Origin: Metabacillus fastidiosus NBRC 101226
Lineage (GTDB): Bacteria > Bacillota > Bacilli > Bacillales > Bacillaceae
Reading direction: 5' to 3'
Length of the DNA stretch: 33,455 nt
Assembly (NCBI RefSeq): GCF_001591625.1
Contig: NZ_BCVG01000032.1
Span: 1-33,455 of the forward strand
The notes below the pieces were generated by a model. The model had not been told where the DNA came from, made no database searches, and saw nothing but the letters and a program-made list of their open reading frames with translations. A program made the position numbers and the translations under genes. This document shows, piece by piece, positions 8,243 to 16,070 of this stretch (position 1 is its first letter; each line of letters begins with the position of its first letter).

Positions 8243-8980
8243 TTATAAATAGAATCCTCGATTAGCTAGACCGTCTTTAAGATTTTCACGTCGAGGTCGG
8301 CTTAATTTTTCTGCTAACTTGCTAGTCCAGCTTCCACTTTCTTTTCCGTTTGATCTTCTCTTTGTGTATTCTTTATTTACAGAATCATATTTTTGAATAA
8401 ATTCTTTATAATTATGAGAATTATAATAGTTTTCATGGACAACTATTTGGTGCGAAAGTCTTGGTCTTAGGACCGGTTCTTCATTTGGAACACCTATACA
8501 TAATCCGAATACTGGATATACGAGCTTGGGGAGATTAAGTAATTTGGCTACTTGATCAATATCATTGCGTATTCCGCCAATATAGACAATACCAAGACCA
8601 AGTGACTCTGCTGCAATTACAGCATTTTGTGCTGCTAATGAAGTATCAACAGTTGATGAAATTAAATGTTCGACTGAACCAGCTGCTTGAATATGAGGAT
8701 ATTTCTCGCTTAAAGCAACATTGGTTCTGTACAAATCCGCGCACCATACAAGAAATAAAGGGCAATTTTTAATTGACTGCTGGTTTCCAGATAACTCGGC
8801 TAGCTGCTCTTTTAATTTATAGTCACGAACAGTTATAATGCTGTATGCCTGCATGTTATTTGATGTAGATGCTGCTTGTGCTGCATTTAAAATTTCTCTT
8901 AATTGCTCCTCGCTGACAGGATCTGATTTAAACTTTCTAATTGAGCGATGATCCAGCAGTTTTTTTATTGTATAACTCAT
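8243..8980 (-). CDS. NfrA/NfsA-like NAD(P)H-dependent flavin reductase or nitroreductase
   Basis: The product has 245 residues and the nitroreductase-family N-terminus LLDHRSIRKFKSD (residues 8-20). FMN contacts are expected at HRSIR and at the AASTSNNMQAYS segment. The GLGIVYIGGIRND region and a long C-terminal arm with basic residues mark the NfsA/NfrA1 subgroup (about 240-250 residues), which reduces FMN or nitro compounds with NADPH. It is the first gene of the leftward operon and could supply reduced flavin to a monooxygenase or keep the flavoprotein active. SD GAAGGAGAGG precedes ATG 8980. Its mRNA leader contains a terminator-like hairpin (9009-9057), so expression is probably controlled by read-through. 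Confidence 0.82.
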   Translation of the reverse strand: MSYTIKKLLDHRSIRKFKSDPVSEEQLREILNAAQAASTSNNMQAYSIITVRDYKLKEQLAELSGNQQSIKNCPLFLVWCADLYRTNVALSEKYPHIQAAGSVEHLISSTVDTSLAAQNAVIAAESLGLGIVYIGGIRNDIDQVAKLLNLPKLVYPVFGLCIGVPNEEPVLRPRLSHQIVVHENYYNSHNYKEFIQKYDSVNKEYTKRRSNGKESGSWTSKLAEKLSRPRRENLKDGLANRGFYL

Positions 8981-9008
8981 TTTTTATTCCTCTCCTTCAA
9001 TATAAATT

Positions 9009-9057
9009 AAAAAGAGGTTTCCAAGTCGTCCTGTAATAGGAGCTTTTGGAAACCTCT
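9009..9057 (-). terminator. Intrinsic terminator in the leader of the nitroreductase operon
   Basis: Read on the minus strand, AGAGGTTTCCAA (9057-9046) pairs perfectly with TTGGAAACCTCT (9024-9013), followed by TTTTT. The 21-nt loop holds a small inner TCCT/AGGA stem. It lies between the promoter at 9119-9147 and the start codon at 8980, so it is an attenuator candidate. I did not find S-box or T-box consensus sequence upstream of it. Confidence 0.7.
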
Positions 9058-9118
9058 AGTTGTCTAGTAGATTTGCATCTATAACTACATTAAAACCAAG
9101 TAAACTTATTTGTAATAT

Positions 9119-9147
9119 ATTATTTAATATTAAATTAGCTTTGTCAA
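9119..9147 (-). promoter_or_regulatory. SigA promoter for the leftward sulfur operon
   Basis: On the minus strand, TTGACA (9147-9142), 17 bp, AATAAT (9124-9119) matches the SigA consensus at 11 of 12 positions. It predicts a leader of about 130 nt before ATG 8980. Confidence 0.65.
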
Positions 9148-9180
9148 TTATAACTATAAATAGAAATTTTTTAGAATGAT

Positions 9181-9209
9181 TTGACATTTCAAAAATATTT
9201 TGGTAAATT
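9181..9209 (+). promoter_or_regulatory. Promoter for the ferredoxin gene with overlapping dyad
   Basis: TTGACA (9181-9186), 17 bp, TAAATT (9204-9209) with TG at 9201-9202 as an extended -10. The dyad TTGGT (9200-9204) and ACCAA (9214-9218) brackets the -10 and could be an operator. The decamer TTAAAACCAA at 9209-9218 recurs at 9090-9099 in the divergent leader. Confidence 0.55.
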
Positions 9210-9308
9210 TAAAACCAATTAATTTGATGTGGATTATATGCGTTCACTCGTCCACCATTCGTATGGAGACTGTTGAGGTCACTAAAATGGAGGGGAGTGT
9301 TAGATATT

Positions 9309-9641
9309 ATGATAGAACTAATTAGCACTACGAAATGTGTTAATTGTAATTTGTGTGTGAAAGTTTGTCCTACAAATGTATTTGATAAAGCAGATGGAGG
9401 AATACCTGTAATTGCAAGACAGCAAGATTGTCAGACTTGTTTTATGTGTGAGGTTTATTGTCCGGCAGATGCTCTTTATGTAGCCCCTGAGGCAGAAGAG
9501 AGTGTATTCATTGTTGAAAAAGAAGTAGAAGAAGCTGGTTTACTCGGGAACTACAGAAAGGCCGTGGGGTGGGGAAAGGGCAGAAAACCCGCAGCTGTAA
9601 CGGATACGACTTATTTTATGTTAAAAGCTCTTAGAGGTTAA
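9309..9641 (+). CDS. 4Fe-4S dicluster ferredoxin family protein (AsfB-like)
   Basis: The product has 110 residues from ATG 9309. Two CxxCxxCxxxC/P motifs are present: Cys10-13-16-20 and Cys41-44-47-51, so it should hold two [4Fe-4S] clusters. A conserved-looking tail follows: GNYRKAVGWGKGRKP at about 79-93. The same Cys pattern plus a YRKAVGWG-type tail is, to my knowledge, found in ferredoxins paired with fumarate-reductase-like flavoproteins. It likely carries electrons to the flavoprotein encoded at 6620-8212. The upstream in-frame TTG at 9273 has no ribosome binding site; GGAGGGGA (9289-9296) serves ATG 9309, although the 12-nt gap is long. It starts divergently from the reductase operon. 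Confidence 0.8.
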   Translation: MIELISTTKCVNCNLCVKVCPTNVFDKADGGIPVIARQQDCQTCFMCEVYCPADALYVAPEAEESVFIVEKEVEEAGLLGNYRKAVGWGKGRKPAAVTDTTYFMLKALRG

Positions 9642-9691
9642 GAAAGTATAATATTAAGTAAAAATTAAACTTTGACTGACTAGTTAACTAG

Positions 9692-9738
9692 AAGCCTGAG
9701 TGTTCCTTTTGAGAAGTAAAGGAATATTCAGGCTTTTT
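9692..9738 (+). terminator. Intrinsic terminator between ferredoxin and importer genes
   Basis: AAGCCTGAGTGTTCCTT (9692-9708) pairs with AAGGAATATTCAGGCTT (9719-9735), 17 bp including two G-U, with a 10-nt loop and T tract (9734-9738). I found no good promoter between it and ATG 9761, so it may act as partial attenuation inside one transcription unit. Confidence 0.85.
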
Positions 9739-9760
9739 ACATTATAAGGAGGAACGAGAA

Positions 9761-10600
9761 ATGAGTTATCAGGAAATCGTGCTGGAAAAGGATGATTCAA
9801 CAGCAGAAAAATTATTAATGGTCGAAAATCTCATAATCTCTTATAAGAATAATAAAACCGGAAACTATACAGAGGCGGTAAAGGATGTATCCCTTCATAT
9901 TAACCGTGGAGAATTTGTAACTATTGTAGGGTTAAGCGGGTGCGGGAAGTCGTCATTTTTAAATGCGGTTGCAGGATTAGTGGAAATTACATCCGGAGCG
10001 ATTAAGATAAATAATCGGAAAGTTAAAGGCCCTGGACAAGATAGAGCGGTAGTTTTTCAAAAGTCCTCATTACTGCCATGGAAAACAACGATAAATAATA
10101 TTATTTATGGACTCGAATTGAATGGCGTACCGAAAAAAGAAGCATTAAAACGGGCGGAAAAATATGTAGAGATGACAAAACTAAAAGGTTTTGAAAAATA
10201 TTATCCTTCTACTCTATCAGGGGGAATGCAGCAAAGAGTTAACCTAGCGAGAGCTTTAGTAGTGGAACCGGAAATACTTTTACTTGATGAGCCATTTGCA
10301 GCTCTGGATGCTATTACAAGAGAAGAAATGCAAAATGAACTGCTTGTATTATGGGAAAAAACAAAAAAAACTGTATTGATGGTAACCCATCAAATTGATG
10401 AGGCGATATTATTATCTGACCGGGTAATTGTATTGTCGGCACGACCTGCGAACATAGTAGCTGATATTCGAATAAATCTGGAAAGGCCGAGAACATTAGA
10501 TGTTAAAAATAATCCATTATTTGATGCTTTAGCTCAAAAAATTTGGAACTATATTCATAATTCCTCCCAAAAGAAAGGGGATGTGGAGTATGAAATATAA
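9761..10600 (+). CDS. ABC importer ATP-binding protein, SsuB/TauB/NrtD family
   Basis: The product is a 279-residue ATPase. Walker A is GLSGCGKS (57-64), Q-loop Gln100 is followed by LLPW (104-107), the signature is LSGGMQ (152-157), Walker B is LLLLDEPF (about 172-179) and the H-loop is His210. The FQKSSLLPW stretch and the short C-terminus are typical of the NitT/TauT family that energises import of nitrate, sulfonates or taurine. SD AAGGAGGAAC precedes ATG 9761. It overlaps the permease gene by 11 bp. With the adjacent lipoprotein it forms a complete importer. Sulfonate is favoured over nitrate because of the flavoprotein/ferredoxin neighbours. Confidence 0.87.
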   Translation: MSYQEIVLEKDDSTAEKLLMVENLIISYKNNKTGNYTEAVKDVSLHINRGEFVTIVGLSGCGKSSFLNAVAGLVEITSGAIKINNRKVKGPGQDRAVVFQKSSLLPWKTTINNIIYGLELNGVPKKEALKRAEKYVEMTKLKGFEKYYPSTLSGGMQQRVNLARALVVEPEILLLDEPFAALDAITREEMQNELLVLWEKTKKTVLMVTHQIDEAILLSDRVIVLSARPANIVADIRINLERPRTLDVKNNPLFDALAQKIWNYIHNSSQKKGDVEYEI

Positions 10601-11420
10601 AGAGGCTGTCGCGATAAAGTTAAAGCCGGCTAAGGTAAAGATTCCATCTTTTAAAAAAATATTTAAGGTGAGAGAAGGTTCTTTTCTCGGCGTAGGTGTC
10701 ATTTTTCTATTATTAGTTGTATGGGAGCTTGCCTCCAGCCTAGAACTTATAAATCCGATTTTTTCTAGTTCTCCGAGTCTGATTTTGAAGGAAAGTATAG
10801 TTATTATACAAGACGGGAGTATATGGCAGCATATTATCGCGAGCAGTAAAATTTTCCTTGTAGGTTTTTTCTTAGCGATTGTTGTAGGAATACCTGTTGG
10901 TCTAATAATGGGCTGGTTTAAAAAAGCTAATCAAGCATTTGGACCGCTTGTCGCTGCTGTATATGCAACACCTGATTTAGCGTTAATGCCATTATTTATT
11001 GTTTGGTTGGGAATGGGAATGGGCTCGAAAGTATTTCTTATATTTCTTGGAGCAGTGTTCCCAATTATTTTAAATATTCAAATGGCAATGCGGAGCATAG
11101 ATAATGATTTAGTAAAAGTCGCTAAATCATATGGGGCAAGTCAAAATCAAATATTTAGAACGATTGCTCTTCCTGTGTCCATTCCCTTTATTATGACAGG
11201 CCTGCAAATTGCATCGAGCAGAGCATTAATAGGAGTTGTAGGCGCTGAAGTATTTGGAGCACAGGAAGGAATTGGTTATATGATAAGGTATGCCGGTATG
11301 AATTTTCAAATGGATAAAGTTTTTGTATACGTCATTATTATTACTTTATTAGCAATAATATTAGATCGCTCTCTAAATGTCCTAAATAGAAAGTTTGATT
11401 CATGGAGAGGTTTAGATTGA
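10590..11420 (+). CDS. ABC importer permease, SsuC/TauC family
   Basis: The product is a 276-residue membrane protein with about six transmembrane helices. The cytoplasmic EAA-type coupling loop VAKSYGASQNQIFRTIALP lies in the second half and contacts the ATPase. The start is taken as ATG 10590 because AAAGGGG (10574-10580) is 9 nt upstream; ATG 10581 abuts that sequence. It overlaps the ATPase gene, indicating translational coupling. The binding-protein gene begins about 30 bp downstream. It resembles SsuC/TauC of sulfonate import. Confidence 0.86.
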   Translation: MKYKEAVAIKLKPAKVKIPSFKKIFKVREGSFLGVGVIFLLLVVWELASSLELINPIFSSSPSLILKESIVIIQDGSIWQHIIASSKIFLVGFFLAIVVGIPVGLIMGWFKKANQAFGPLVAAVYATPDLALMPLFIVWLGMGMGSKVFLIFLGAVFPIILNIQMAMRSIDNDLVKVAKSYGASQNQIFRTIALPVSIPFIMTGLQIASSRALIGVVGAEVFGAQEGIGYMIRYAGMNFQMDKVFVYVIIITLLAIILDRSLNVLNRKFDSWRGLD

Positions 11421-11451
11421 GATACTACATGATTTTATGGGGGCCAACAAA

Positions 11452-12462
11452 ATGACAAAGAAAATTATCTTTCCACTAGTTCTTTTATTTATCTTCTTAA
11501 TAGCAGGTTGCGGCAAGGAGAATGTAAGTCAAAAAGAGCAGGCTTCTGTGGGGAATACAGAGGTGAAATCAAAGGAATTAGTTAAAGTAAGGTATGCTCA
11601 GTTATCTAAAGCTGTTCTTAATATCTATATTCCGTTTGCTGCTGAGAATGGGGTTTTTGAAAAACATGGAATTGATTTAGAGGCAATTAACTTTGATAAT
11701 GGCGGACCTGAAGCACTTGCCGCTGTTGCAAGTGGACAAGCTGATATGGGGAGTTTTGGGACTCCGACTTTAACAGGTATTTCTAAGCAAATACCATATA
11801 AACTTGTAGCATCTCCCTTAGACAGAGAAATTACATTTGTATTAGTTGCAACAAAAGATATTAAAGATGTAAAGGATTTAAAAGGAAAAGTTATAGCAAC
11901 GGGAGGTGTTGGAAGTGGACCCCATCAGGCACTTCTCAAAATTTTAGAGGCTAATAATATTAAGAAAGATGAAGTGATTATACAGGCTGCTGGGGATGTG
12001 AATGAGGAAGCTATTTTAAAAGCGGGACAGGCTGATGCAGTTATAACATCGGAGCCGCTTGTTACAAAACTGGAGCTTGAGGGAGTTGCACATGAACTTG
12101 TAAAAGCCGCGGATGTATATGGAAAATATCAGCATCGCTATGTTTTTGCAACAAATGATTTTATAAAAAATAAACCGGAAGCTGTTCGGTCAGTATTGAA
12201 GGCGCAACAAGAAGCAATCAAGTATGCTCAGGATAATAAGGAAGAATTAATTAAATATGCTGTGAAACATCTTGAATTGGACGAGAGTCTTGTTAGAAAT
12301 TTTTATGATAAATCAATACCGGGATGGAGTACAGATTTGTCTATTGATACTGAAGCAGCTAAAAATGCTTTTAATATACTTAAAGATTTAGAAGAAATAG
12401 ATAGAGAATTTGATCCATCGGATGTATCGAAATGGTATGATGACAGATTTCTGCCAAATTAA
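11452..12462 (+). CDS. ABC importer substrate-binding lipoprotein, SsuA/NrtA-like
   Basis: The product has 336 residues from ATG 11452. A lipoprotein signal ends in LIAGC with the lipidated Cys20, so it is anchored outside the membrane. The mature part is a type 2 periplasmic binding fold of the SsuA/TauA/NMT1 group: KVRYAQLSKA, then FEKHGIDLEAINFDNGGPEALAAV. GGGGG lies 8 nt before ATG 11452, favouring it over ATG 11437. It ends the importer operon before a terminator at 12537-12591. The ligand cannot be read from sequence; an aliphatic or aromatic sulfonate is the leading guess from context. Confidence 0.85.
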   Translation: MTKKIIFPLVLLFIFLIAGCGKENVSQKEQASVGNTEVKSKELVKVRYAQLSKAVLNIYIPFAAENGVFEKHGIDLEAINFDNGGPEALAAVASGQADMGSFGTPTLTGISKQIPYKLVASPLDREITFVLVATKDIKDVKDLKGKVIATGGVGSGPHQALLKILEANNIKKDEVIIQAAGDVNEEAILKAGQADAVITSEPLVTKLELEGVAHELVKAADVYGKYQHRYVFATNDFIKNKPEAVRSVLKAQQEAIKYAQDNKEELIKYAVKHLELDESLVRNFYDKSIPGWSTDLSIDTEAAKNAFNILKDLEEIDREFDPSDVSKWYDDRFLPN

Positions 12463-12536
12463 TTTTAAAATTTATTTTAATGTAGTTATTGTGTAGATGA
12501 TTTCCTGTTTAAAAAGATAAAATAATTTGTGTTACA

Positions 12537-12591
12537 TTAAAAAGGCTGTTCTTATTGGTAGAGAAATAAACTGATGAAACAGTCTTTTTAA
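12537..12591 (+). terminator. Terminator of the importer operon
   Basis: TTAAAAAGGCTGTT (12537-12550) pairs with AACAGTCTTTTTAA (12578-12591) with one G-U, around a 27-nt loop. The T run lies inside the 3' arm (TCTTTTT). Confidence 0.7.
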
Positions 12592-12700
12592 TGGAGTGAA
12601 TTACAGATTAAGTGCTTTCTTTAATGTCGTCTAGCTAAATTTATATAGACCTATATAAATGTTACATTGAAACAATATATTGAAATAAACTCCTTTTTTA

Positions 12701-12727
12701 TAAAAGAAATGTTAATTTCTCCGATAT
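12701..12727 (+). promoter_or_regulatory. SigD (flagellar sigma) promoter
   Basis: TAAA (12701-12704), exactly 15 bp, then TCCGATAT (12720-12727) fits the SigD consensus TAAA-N15-GCCGATAT at 11 of 12 positions. It ends 22 bp before ATG 12750 of a chemoreceptor, the classic SigD target. Confidence 0.85.
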
Positions 12728-12749
12728 ATAAACAAAGGGGGGATTCGTC

Positions 12750-14486
12750 ATGAAACTAAATATTAGAATGAAATTAATCACTATATGTTTAATTTTGTTA
12801 GCGCTTCCAATTCTAATTATTGGAATGGTCAGTTATAATTCCGCGAAAAACAGTTTAGACGAATTAGGAGCAACAGGGTTAAAAAACAATGTCATAATGG
12901 CAACGCAAATGATTGATTTATTAAATAAAGAGGTAGAGAAGGGAAATCTCTCTTTAGAGGAAGCTCAGGAACAGGTAAAAGAAAAATTATTAGGCAAACT
13001 GCAAGAGGATGGAAAAAGATCTATAGATACGAAGGTTGATATGGGCGAATATGGATATTTCTTCGTACTGAATGAAGATGGAATGGCAATTGCTCATCCA
13101 GCCAGAGAAGGGGAGAACTTAAATGATTCTCAGACACCTGATGGTACTTTCTCTACGAGGGAAATTGTACAGACTGCTAAAAGTGGCGGGGGCTTTGTTC
13201 ATTTTGATTTTGCCCTTCCGAAAGATCCGGATCGTATTGAACCTAAGATTACTTATACAGAGCAGGATCCTCATTGGGGATGGGTGATTGCGTCTAGTTC
13301 ATATATGATGGATTTTAATAGTAAAGCTGTACATTTATTAACAGTATTATTCATTGTTTTAGGAATATCTTTAGCTGTTGGAATCATTATTATTTTCTTA
13401 TTTTCTAATCATCTTTCAAATCCGATTAAATTAGTAACAAGGGAAGTTGCTAAAGTAGCTGATGGTGATTTGAGAGGGGAGAAAATAAGAATTAACAATA
13501 GAGATGAGATCGGAGAATTGGCGGCATATTTTAATCAGATGACCGACAATTTAAGAGAAATGATTAAACAGGTTTCTAATACTTCTATGCAAGTAGCTGC
13601 GACATCAGAGCAATTATCAGCGAGCAGTGAAGAGACAAGTAAATCCGTTGAGCAGGTAGCTGATTCAATACAAGAAATAGCAGCTGGTGCAGATACACAA
13701 GTAGCTAAGACAGCTGAGGCAAATGAAGTTGTTTCAGCAATTTCGAGTAATATTGCTTATATTGTAAAAAATGCTGAATGTGCAAGTAAGACATCTTACC
13801 AAACTTCAGAAATGGCCGAAAATGGAAATGAAGTTATTACAAAAACAATTGCACATATGAATATGATTCAGAATAAAACGGCTTCAACTGCGAATATGAT
13901 GAACACATTAGGTGATAAATCAAAGGAAATTGACAAAATTGTATCCATGATAACAGCTGTTGCTGAACAAACGAATTTACTTGCATTAAATGCCGCGATT
14001 GAGGCAGCAAGAGCAGGTGAACATGGGAAGGGATTTGCTGTTGTAGCTGATGAAGTCCGTAAATTAGCAGAGCAGTCGCGAGATGCAGCTAATCAGATAG
14101 GGAGTCTTATTCAAGATATTCAACAAAATATAAACCAGTCTGTAACAGCAATGAATGAAGGAAGAATTTCTGTAGATGAAGGAATTCAATTAGTAAATGA
14201 TGCAGGGGACTCATTCGAAGGGATTGTTGAAGCTGTTCAAAAAGTAACGGGGCAAATTGAAGAAGTTTCAACAGCTGTACATGATATGTCACAAGGAACA
14301 GAATCGATGGTGACTACAATAAATGAAACAGCAAAAGTCGCAGAAGATTCAGCTCTTTTCACACAGAATATTGCAGCAGTAGCAGAAGAACAAAATGCTT
14401 CTATGGAAGAGATTGCTTCTGTATCTGATTTACTAGCAAAAATGGCAGAAGAACTCCAGGAATCTATTAAAACATTTAAAATATAA
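12750..14486 (+). CDS. Methyl-accepting chemotaxis protein with Cache sensor
   Basis: The product is a 578-residue membrane chemoreceptor. TM1 is at about residues 7-28. An extracellular single-Cache (sCache_2-like) domain spans about 35-190 with [18 protein letters not shown] and the [12 protein letters not shown] end. TM2 follows at about 196-218, then a HAMP domain and a long coiled-coil signalling domain. The hairpin tip has the invariant [19 protein letters not shown] motif (about 405-423), which contacts CheA and CheW. Cache domains commonly bind small organic acids or amino acids; the ligand is not known here. It is monocistronic, with a SigD promoter just upstream and a terminator just downstream. 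GGGGGG serves as the SD. Confidence 0.9.
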   Translation: MKLNIRMKLITICLILLALPILIIGMVSYNSAKNSLDELGATGLKNNVIMATQMIDLLNKEVEKGNLSLEEAQEQVKEKLLGKLQEDGKRSIDTKVDMGEYGYFFVLNEDGMAIAHPAREGENLNDSQTPDGTFSTREIVQTAKSGGGFVHFDFALPKDPDRIEPKITYTEQDPHWGWVIASSSYMMDFNSKAVHLLTVLFIVLGISLAVGIIIIFLFSNHLSNPIKLVTREVAKVADGDLRGEKIRINNRDEIGELAAYFNQMTDNLREMIKQVSNTSMQVAATSEQLSASSEETSKSVEQVADSIQEIAAGADTQVAKTAEANEVVSAISSNIAYIVKNAECASKTSYQTSEMAENGNEVITKTIAHMNMIQNKTASTANMMNTLGDKSKEIDKIVSMITAVAEQTNLLALNAAIEAARAGEHGKGFAVVADEVRKLAEQSRDAANQIGSLIQDIQQNINQSVTAMNEGRISVDEGIQLVNDAGDSFEGIVEAVQKVTGQIEEVSTAVHDMSQGTESMVTTINETAKVAEDSALFTQNIAAVAEEQNASMEEIASVSDLLAKMAEELQESIKTFKI

Positions 14487-14497
14487 TAAGTTTATTT

Positions 14498-14541
14498 AAA
14501 GAATCTGAGAAAGCAAAAAATGCTATTTCAGATTCTTTTTT
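14498..14541 (+). terminator. Terminator of the Cache chemoreceptor gene
   Basis: 14498-14515 pairs with 14521-14538 (18 positions, one G-U and one A-A mismatch), with an AAAAA loop and a T tract running to 14541. Confidence 0.85.
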
Positions 14542-14580
14542 ATTGGAAATTATTTCTGAGATGTATAGGCGTAAGATTTT

Positions 14581-14603
14581 TGTAAGAATTACTTAATAAG
14601 TAA
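14581..14603 (+). promoter_or_regulatory. Candidate response-regulator box and palindrome before the MFS pump
   Basis: TGTAAG (14581-14586), AATTA, CTTAAT (14592-14597) is a hexamer-N5-hexamer element with the 11-bp period typical of OmpR-family boxes. It matches the element at 17710-17726 at 15 of 17 positions. Overlapping it, TTACTTA-A-TAAGTAA (14589-14603) is a perfect 7-1-7 dyad that could instead bind a MarR-like dimer. A -10-like TAGAAT sits at 14619-14624, with no good -35, as expected for an activated promoter. Confidence 0.45.
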
Positions 14604-14674
14604 GCAAATATTAGAGCTTAGAATAAAGAGAAGAAAATAAATTGATAGTAAAAATTGAAAAAGCGGTGATATTG

Positions 14675-15883
14675 ATGGAACAAGTAAAACGCAAAAAATT
14701 ATTGCTAACTATTTTAATGGTGAATATGTTTATTACAATGGTAGGTATCGGATTGATTATCCCGATTTTACCTAAGTTTTTATTAGAGTTTGGAGTTGGC
14801 GGACAGGAGATGGGCTATCTTGTTGCGGCATTTGCTCTAACACAGTTTCTTTTCTCTCCTGTTGCTGGTGAGATGGCAGATAGGCATGGGAGGAAAATTA
14901 TTATTTTGCTAGGTATTTTTATATTTAGTATTTCCCAGCTTATTTTTGCTGTTGGCACTGAGATGTGGATGCTGTATATATCAAGGCTGCTCGGTGGAAT
15001 TGGAGCGGCATTTGTAGTTCCACCAATGATGGCGTATGTAGCAGATATTACAACAGAAGATGAACGAGGAAAAGGGATGGGCATGCTTTCAGCAGCAATG
15101 ACTCTCGGATTTGTCATTGGTCCGGGTGCCGGCGGATTCCTGGCTGATTTTGGTTTGCGTGTTCCTCTTTATTGTTCAGCAATTATTGCTGGTTTAGCAA
15201 CTTTGACGACCTTTCTCTTCTTAAAGGAAACATTGGCTAAAGAAGATAGGTTGAAGATGAGAGTGGGAGAGAAAAAACAGGAAAATATATTTACACAGCT
15301 TGTTAAGTCTATAAAAGCTCCCTATTTTATATTGTTAGTTCTTGTTTTCGTTTTAACATTAGGTTTAGTAAATTACGAGGTTATTTTCGGACTGTTTGTC
15401 GATGTGAAATTTGGCTTTACACCGAAGGATATTTCCATTGTTATTACAGTTGGTGCATTAGTAGCAACTATCGTTCAAGCAGTATTAGTTGCTAAGTTAA
15501 TAACCCGCTTTGGCGAAAAAAATGTGATGAATATGTCCTTATTACTTGCCGCTGTATCAATGATTTTATTGCTTTTTGTTAAGGGATTCTGGACAATTCT
15601 TATTATTTCAGTACTATTTTTTATTGCGACCGCTCTTGTACGACCGGCTGTCAACACATTATTATCAAAGATGGCTGGAGATGAGCAAGGTTTTGTAGCT
15701 GGAATGAATAATGCTTATATGTCGATTGGTAATATGATTGGTCCTGCAGTTGCCGGAATTTTCTTTGATATAAATATTGATATTCCATATATTTTTGGTG
15801 CTGTTATTTTATTAGGCAGTATAGGAATAGTGACTGGCTGGAAAGGTGAAAAGAAAGAGCGGAATGTACAAGAAAGCTGTTAA
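14675..15883 (+). CDS. MFS multidrug efflux transporter, Bmr/NorA/TetA-like (DHA1)
   Basis: The product has 402 residues from ATG 14675 and 12 predicted helices. Motif A is GEMADRHGRK (65-74). The antiporter motif C is GFVIGPGAGG (145-154). The start region VGIGLIIPILPKF is typical of Bmr/NorA drug/proton antiporters. The in-frame TTG at 14642 lacks a ribosome binding site; GGTGA 5 nt before ATG 14675 is modest, so translation may be weak. It lies 188 bp before the response-regulator gene. A candidate regulator box in its upstream region is shared with the ABC transporter downstream of that two-component system. Export of lipophilic cationic drugs is typical of the family; the substrate is not predictable. 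Confidence 0.85.
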   Translation: MEQVKRKKLLLTILMVNMFITMVGIGLIIPILPKFLLEFGVGGQEMGYLVAAFALTQFLFSPVAGEMADRHGRKIIILLGIFIFSISQLIFAVGTEMWMLYISRLLGGIGAAFVVPPMMAYVADITTEDERGKGMGMLSAAMTLGFVIGPGAGGFLADFGLRVPLYCSAIIAGLATLTTFLFLKETLAKEDRLKMRVGEKKQENIFTQLVKSIKAPYFILLVLVFVLTLGLVNYEVIFGLFVDVKFGFTPKDISIVITVGALVATIVQAVLVAKLITRFGEKNVMNMSLLLAAVSMILLLFVKGFWTILIISVLFFIATALVRPAVNTLLSKMAGDEQGFVAGMNNAYMSIGNMIGPAVAGIFFDINIDIPYIFGAVILLGSIGIVTGWKGEKKERNVQESC

Positions 15884-15927
15884 ATACGGATGGTTAAAAA
15901 GAGAACAATTTAATGATTAATTAATTT

Positions 15928-15977
15928 CCCGCATAGCGGCTGTATTCTATTATGGAAGAAGCATGCTCATATGCGGG
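15928..15977 (+). terminator. Possible terminator after the MFS pump
   Basis: CCCGCATA (15928-15935) pairs with TATGCGGG (15970-15977) around a 34-nt loop, followed by TGTTTATTAT. The long loop and weak T tract make this only a moderate candidate. Confidence 0.45.
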
Positions 15978-16070
15978 TGTTTATTATGGAATTAATTTCG
16001 CAAAAATAATCTCTATTCATAGTAAGATGAGAGTATAGATTAAAAGGTAATAATTGAAAGGATGATGGAC

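Noticed and set aside
9000-9150. S-box (SAM) or T-box riboswitch in the leader of the reductase operon
   Set aside because: The leader has a terminator, but none of the conserved core sequences of these classes could be found.
9273-9308. TTG start adding 12 residues to the ferredoxin
   Set aside because: No ribosome binding site upstream of the TTG; the purine-rich GGAGGGGA lies downstream of it and serves ATG 9309.
14589-14603. MarR operator as the sole reading of TTACTTAATAAGTAA
   Set aside because: No MarR gene is present and the site overlaps the better-supported repeated OmpR-type box, so it is kept only as an alternative.
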